DNA of 8,838 nucleotides from Microbacteriaceae bacterium UBA4731 (lineage in GTDB: Bacteria; Actinomycetota; Actinomycetes; Actinomycetales; Microbacteriaceae): assembly GCA_002404115.1 (NCBI GenBank), contig DHJB01000066.1, positions 22,295 through 31,132 of the forward strand, given 5' to 3'. The notes under the pieces were generated by a model, which was not told where the DNA came from, made no database searches, and worked only from the letters and a program-made list of their open reading frames with translations. Shown in pieces: positions 5,724-8,838 of this stretch (positions are counted from its first letter, which is position 1; each line of letters opens with the position of its first letter). Both the position numbers and the translations under genes were made by a program.

Positions 5724-6710
5724 CTAGTTTGGGTCTGCCGGGGAGCCGGCTGCCTCGTGTTTCTTCGCTCGCTCCAGGTCGCGCGCCCGGTGGGCGTCGG
5801 TGTGCTTCCGCTGCGTGGCGGCCCGTTCGGTCTCCAGCGCTCCGGGGGAGAGGCCCGCGTCCTCCAGTCCGACGGCGATCCAGGCCGCCGAGAGCAGCGT
5901 GACCGTGCTGACGAGGTTGAACCAGATCAGGAGTCCGATGATCACGGCGAAGGCGGCCAGCAGCGGGTTGCGGCCGGCCCCACCCAGCAGCGCGCCGCCG
6001 AGTACCTTGAGCACCCCGAGCGCGACCGCTCCGAGCAGCGAGCCACTCAGCAGCCGGCGGAACGGGATCCGGATGCGGGACAGCACCCGGAACAGGGCCG
6101 CGAGCGTCGCCGTGTCGATCGCGAGCACGATCAGCAGGCCGATCCCGCGGGCGACCGCGGTGAACCAGAAGGAATTCTGGGAGAGGCCCAGCCAGTCGAA
6201 GATGGCGCCAAGCGCCCACGTGCTGGCCAGGGAGATGAGCGCCGAGACGAGGAGGGCGAGGCCGAAGATGATGCCGAGGCCGAGTTCCCGCAGCTTCACC
6301 AGCACGAAGAAGGTCGCGTCGCGCGGCATCCGGAAAATGGTGCGCACGGCCTGCGAGGTCGCGGACAGCCAGCCGAGGGTCGTCCAGAGGAGCCCGACGA
6401 GTGCGATCGCTCCGGTCCAGCCGTACACGCCGGCGTTGGCGAGGTCACGAGGGTCGATCACGCCCTGAGGGCCGATCAGGCCGGGAATGGACTGATTGAT
6501 CAGGTCGAAGAGGGCGTTGATCAGGTCGGGGGCGGACGTGAGCCACAGCCCGGCGATCGAGAAACCGACCCACAGCGCGGCGAAGATGGCGAAAATGGCC
6601 TGGTAGGACATGCCTCCGGCCAGGATGCCGCCGCCGCTGTTCCCGAAATGCGTGAACACGCGCACAGGCCGCCAGGTCGTGACGCGCTGGATGACGGCGG
6701 AGATCTTCAC
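5724..6710 (-). CDS. YihY/BrkB-family inner-membrane protein
   Basis: The 328-residue product has about six hydrophobic segments (roughly 33-58, 98-118, 143-168, 183-207, 222-247 and 250-280). It also has family hallmarks: GGGILAGGMSYQAIFAIF near the first helix, LLWTTLGWLSATSQAVRTIF at 107-126 and NPLLAAFAVIIGLLIWFNLV at 248-267. A charged hydrophilic tail (about 290-328) follows. The family was once annotated as ribonuclease BN by mistake; it is a membrane protein of unknown role, with BrkB linked to serum resistance in Bordetella. Translation starts at GTG (6710-6708) with no good Shine-Dalgarno. A TAGGCT box at 6722-6717 is placed so that transcription could begin at or next to that GTG. 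First gene of the apparent yihY-xth-trpS unit. Confidence 0.9.
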   Translation of the reverse strand: MKISAVIQRVTTWRPVRVFTHFGNSGGGILAGGMSYQAIFAIFAALWVGFSIAGLWLTSAPDLINALFDLINQSIPGLIGPQGVIDPRDLANAGVYGWTGAIALVGLLWTTLGWLSATSQAVRTIFRMPRDATFFVLVKLRELGLGIIFGLALLVSALISLASTWALGAIFDWLGLSQNSFWFTAVARGIGLLIVLAIDTATLAALFRVLSRIRIPFRRLLSGSLLGAVALGVLKVLGGALLGGAGRNPLLAAFAVIIGLLIWFNLVSTVTLLSAAWIAVGLEDAGLSPGALETERAATQRKHTDAHRARDLERAKKHEAAGSPADPN

Positions 6711-6879
6711 CGCCCCAGCCTAGCGAGGTGACATCACCCGGCACCGTACCCCCACTTCGGGGGCAAATGGGTAAGTGAGACTCTCTCACCTCTTGCGAGC
6801 ACTCTGCACCTCTGCCAACATGCGATTGCTGACCCAAACCGAGCCGGCGAAACGTCACCCGAACGTGGATTGCGTGATC
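6711..6879. promoter_or_regulatory. Divergent intergenic region: candidate promoters and two palindromes
   Basis: The region separates yihY (minus) from the small surface-protein gene (plus). Minus side: TAGGCT (6722-6717) is a candidate -10 for yihY. Plus side: TTGCGA (6793-6798) and CAACAT (6816-6821), 17 bases apart, are a weak sigma-70-like pair for the surface-protein gene. GTGAGA-CTC-TCTCAC (6775-6789) is a perfect 6+6 palindrome immediately upstream of that -35 and could bind a regulator. CCCCC-ACTTC-GGGGG (6749-6763) is a short GC hairpin. The sequence is less GC-rich than the surrounding genes, as promoters usually are. All functional roles are inference. Confidence 0.4.
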
Positions 6880-7230
6880 ATGTCACCAGAGCAGCGTCGT
6901 TCTCGTGCACCCGGATTCCGGGCGCCGAGGCCGATGCTGGTGGCCGGTCTCGTGATCCTGGCGACCCTTGTGGCCGTCGAGGTGGGCCCCTCGCCCGCCG
7001 TGTTCGCGCACGATGAGCCGTCTCGGTCGAACTCAGCCTTGGTCGGCGTTCCCCCCGCCGTCCGGCCGGTGGTACCGCAACCCGAGGCGGTACCACAGGC
7101 TCCATCAGAGACCGTCGCTCACACCGGCATCGATGTGGCCTGGCTGCTGCCGCTCGGCGCCGGACTCATCATCCTGGGCACGTTACTCCTCGTGCTCTTT
7201 CGTCGTCACCGCCACGACGACCTGGACTGA
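6880..7230 (+). CDS. Small exported membrane-anchored protein with LAxTG-like sorting signal
   Basis: I do not recognise a named family. From the ATG at 6880 the product is 116 residues. A basic N-terminus (QRRSRAPGFRAPRPM) leads into a hydrophobic stretch at about 19-35, then SPAVFA|HDE, which resembles a signal-peptidase site after Ala43. A Pro/Val-rich spacer (about 54-77) follows. The end has the three-part layout of a sortase substrate: VAHTG (79-83), a hydrophobic helix (about 86-107) and a basic tail RRHRH. The pentapeptide is close to the LAxTG motif used by class E sortases of actinobacteria. If processed, only about 35-40 residues would be displayed. Without a sortase it would simply be a membrane protein. 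The start is uncertain: a GTG at 6874 and further upstream ATGs share the frame, and no strong ribosome binding site decides between them. G/C-rich third positions support real coding. Confidence 0.7.
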   Translation: MSPEQRRSRAPGFRAPRPMLVAGLVILATLVAVEVGPSPAVFAHDEPSRSNSALVGVPPAVRPVVPQPEAVPQAPSETVAHTGIDVAWLLPLGAGLIILGTLLLVLFRRHRHDDLD

Positions 7231-7232
7231 CA

Positions 7233-7265
7233 CAAGGCCCCCGGGAATGGATCCCAGGGGCCTTG
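7233..7265. terminator. Bidirectional terminator hairpin between convergent genes
   Basis: CAAGGCCCC (7233-7241) pairs with GGGGCCTTG (7257-7265), and inside a single C/A mismatch GGGA pairs with TCCC around a five-base loop. It starts two bases after the stop of the small plus-strand gene and lies 18 bases past the sdhB stop, so it can serve both. T-runs are short on both sides, as is common in high-GC actinobacteria. Confidence 0.85.
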
Positions 7266-7283
7266 GGTGCAACTCGATTGTGG

Positions 7284-8042
7284 TTAGACCGTGCCGCGCA
7301 GCATCGCCTGCTTGACTTCGGCGATCGCCTGGGTGACCTGGATCCCGCGGGGGCAGGCCTCGGTGCAGTTGAAGGTCGTGCGGCAACGCCACACGCCTTC
7401 CTTGTCGTTGAGGATGTCGAGTCGCACGGCCGCGTTCTCGTCGCGCGAGTCGAAGATGAACCGGTGCGCGTTGACGATGGCCGCCGGGCCGAAGTACTGG
7501 CCATCGGTCCAGAACACCGGGCAGCTCGCCGTGCACGCGGCGCAGAGGATGCACTTCGTGGTGTCGTCGAAGCGTTCACGCTGGGCGACGGTCTGGATGC
7601 GCTCCTTGCCATCCTTGGGCTTGTTGCCGGCGACGAGGAACGGCTGCACGGCCTTGAACGACTCGAAGAAGGGCTCCATGTCGACGATGAGGTCCTTCTC
7701 CAGCGGCAGGCCCTTGATGGCCTCCACGTAGATGGGCTTCGTGATGTCGAGGTCCTTGATCAGGACCTTGCAGGCGAGCCGGTTGCGTCCGTTGATCCGC
7801 ATCGCGTCGGAGCCGCAGACGCCGTGCGCGCAGGAGCGGCGGAAGGTCAGCGACCCGTCCTGCTCCCACTTGATCTTGTGCAGGGCGTCGAGGATGCGGT
7901 CCGTCGGGTACATTTCGACGTCGAAGTCCTGCCAGTGCGGCTCGGCGTCGACCTCCGGGTTGAACCGGCGGATGATCAGGGTGACGGTGAACGACTCGAT
8001 GGACTCCGGAACGACGGGCGGCGTGGCGGTAGCGGTACTCAC
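7284..8042 (-). CDS. sdhB: Succinate dehydrogenase iron-sulfur subunit SdhB
   Basis: SdhB passes electrons from the FAD of SdhA through three Fe-S clusters to the quinone in the membrane (complex II, TCA cycle and respiration). The product is 252 residues, normal for the family. The [2Fe-2S] site is SCAHGVCGSD with Cys71, Cys76, Asp79 and Cys91; Asp in the third position is also found in E. coli SdhB. The second domain has CILCAACTASCP (Cys164, 167, 170, 174) and CRTTFNCTEACP (Cys220, 226, 230), giving the [4Fe-4S] and [3Fe-4S] ligands. The N-terminal extension of about 16 residues is Thr/Pro-rich. It begins at GTG (8042-8040), two bases after the sdhA stop, so translation is probably coupled to sdhA. 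The gene is last in its unit and is followed by a terminator hairpin. Confidence 0.97.
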   Translation of the reverse strand: MSTATATPPVVPESIESFTVTLIIRRFNPEVDAEPHWQDFDVEMYPTDRILDALHKIKWEQDGSLTFRRSCAHGVCGSDAMRINGRNRLACKVLIKDLDITKPIYVEAIKGLPLEKDLIVDMEPFFESFKAVQPFLVAGNKPKDGKERIQTVAQRERFDDTTKCILCAACTASCPVFWTDGQYFGPAAIVNAHRFIFDSRDENAAVRLDILNDKEGVWRCRTTFNCTEACPRGIQVTQAIAEVKQAMLRGTV

Positions 8043-8044
8043 CG

Positions 8045-8838
8045 TTAGTACTTCCTCTCCATCGGCTGGTAGCGCGTGATCGTGACGGGCTTCCAGTCGA
8101 GCGAAATGTGGTCGGCGGCGTCGGCGGAGAGCGGGTCTCCGGTCAGGTACGCCATCGTGTGCTTCATGTACGTCGCGTCGTCGCGGTCGGGGTAGTCGTC
8201 GCGCATGTGGCCGCCGCGGCTCTCCTTGCGGTTGCGCGCCGAGAAGACGACGACCTCCGCGAGGTCGAGCAGGAAGCCGAGTTCGACGGCCTCGAGCAGG
8301 TCGGTGTTGAACCGGCGTCCCTTGTCCTGCACGCCTATGTTCTTGTAGCGTTCACGCAGCGAGTGGATCGTGTTCGTGACCTCGAGGAGCGACTCGTCGG
8401 TGCGGAACACCTGCGCCTTCGCGTCCATGATCTCCTGCAGTTCCTTACGCAGGACAGCGATGCGCTCGGTGCCGGTCGAGCCGCGGATGCCTTCCAGCAG
8501 TCCGCGCACGCCCTGCGCCGGGTCCTCCGGCAGCGGCACGAACTCGGCCGTCTTGACGTATTCGACGGCGTTGTTGCCCGCGCGCTTGCCGAACACGTTG
8601 ATGTCCAGCAGCGAGTTGGTGCCGAGGCGGTTGGAGCCGTGCACGGACACGCAGGCGCATTCGCCGGCCGCGTAGAGGCCGGGCACGACGGTCGTGTTGT
8701 TGCGCAGCACCTCGGCGTTCACGTTGGTGGGGATGCCGCCCATCGCGTAGTGCGCGGTCGGCATGACCGGCACCGGCTCTGTAACCGGGTCGACGCCCAG
8801 GTAGGTGCGGGCGAACTCGGTGATGTCCGGCAGCTTGG
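8045..8838 (-). CDS. sdhA: Succinate dehydrogenase flavoprotein subunit SdhA, C-terminal part (partial)
   Basis: The last 263 codons of SdhA are present; the N-terminal FAD-binding half lies beyond the right edge. SdhA oxidises succinate to fumarate using covalently bound FAD. Visible landmarks are MPTAHYAMGGIPT (substrate-binding His), GLYAAGECACVSVHGSNRLG and TNSLLDINVFGKRAG (FAD and dicarboxylate binding), then the helical C-terminal domain with RSTGTERI-type repeats of Glu/Arg. The terminus YQPMERKY is typical of SdhA. Because the frame is open to the window edge, the start cannot be seen. It is directly upstream of sdhB with a two-base gap. The membrane anchors sdhC/sdhD are expected further upstream but are not in the window. 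Confidence 0.96.
   Translation of the reverse strand, partial: KLPDITEFARTYLGVDPVTEPVPVMPTAHYAMGGIPTNVNAEVLRNNTTVVPGLYAAGECACVSVHGSNRLGTNSLLDINVFGKRAGNNAVEYVKTAEFVPLPEDPAQGVRGLLEGIRGSTGTERIAVLRKELQEIMDAKAQVFRTDESLLEVTNTIHSLRERYKNIGVQDKGRRFNTDLLEAVELGFLLDLAEVVVFSARNRKESRGGHMRDDYPDRDDATYMKHTMAYLTGDPLSADAADHISLDWKPVTITRYQPMERKY

Noticed and set aside
4821..6731. Long plus-strand open frame of 636 codons opposite xth and yihY
   Set aside because: It is the antisense shadow of two well-recognised genes in GC-rich DNA. Its product is low-complexity Arg/Glu/Gly/Asp sequence without any domain.
7806..7830. Asp in place of the third cysteine of the SdhB [2Fe-2S] site
   Set aside because: E. coli SdhB has the same Cys-to-Asp replacement and a working cluster, so this is normal variation.

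Overview
The window is a high-GC chromosomal segment with strong G/C preference at third codon positions. Together with an actinobacterial-type LAxTG-like sorting signal, an E. coli-like Asp ligand in SdhB and the gene families present, this suggests an actinobacterium, most likely Microbacteriaceae. The family-level placement is inference. Most genes are core housekeeping genes. There is no CRISPR array, tRNA, rRNA, transposase or phage gene.

Layout, left to right. (1) Positions 1-434, minus strand: the 5' end of ribD (riboflavin synthesis) behind a clear FMN riboswitch. (2) Positions 581-1087: two gene remnants pointing away from each other. One is the C-terminal part of a SorC/DeoR-type sugar-binding regulator (minus), the other an unidentified C-terminal fragment (plus). 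They look like what is left when a deletion removes both 5' ends and the shared promoter of a divergent pair. (3) Positions 1196-2710, plus: an intact glycerol kinase gene (glpK) with a good ribosome binding site and a perfect 7+7 bp palindrome over its presumed promoter. (4) Positions 2746-3730: a HAD-family phosphatase gene (minus) bracketed by repeats, namely an 89-bp element with perfect 22-bp inverted ends on its 3' side, and a 30-bp tandem repeat plus a 60-bp near-perfect inverted repeat on its 5' side. (5) Positions 3796-6710, minus: yihY, xth and trpS, tightly spaced and probably co-transcribed, perhaps with the HAD gene downstream. (6) Positions 6880-7230, plus: a small exported, membrane-tethered protein with a sorting-signal-like C-terminus. 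(7) Positions 7233-7265: a strong bidirectional terminator hairpin. (8) Positions 7284-8838, minus: sdhB and the C-terminal half of sdhA.

Functionally the window touches flavin synthesis (ribD, FMN-sensed), a flavoenzyme that uses flavin (SdhA of succinate dehydrogenase), glycerol catabolism (GlpK), tryptophan charging (TrpS) and base-excision repair (Xth). These genes do not form one pathway. I see no convincing undescribed multi-gene system. The parts most worth following up are the two unrelated palindromic intergenic elements around the HAD gene, the divergent-pair deletion scar upstream of glpK, the palindromic operator candidate of glpK, and the small surface protein.
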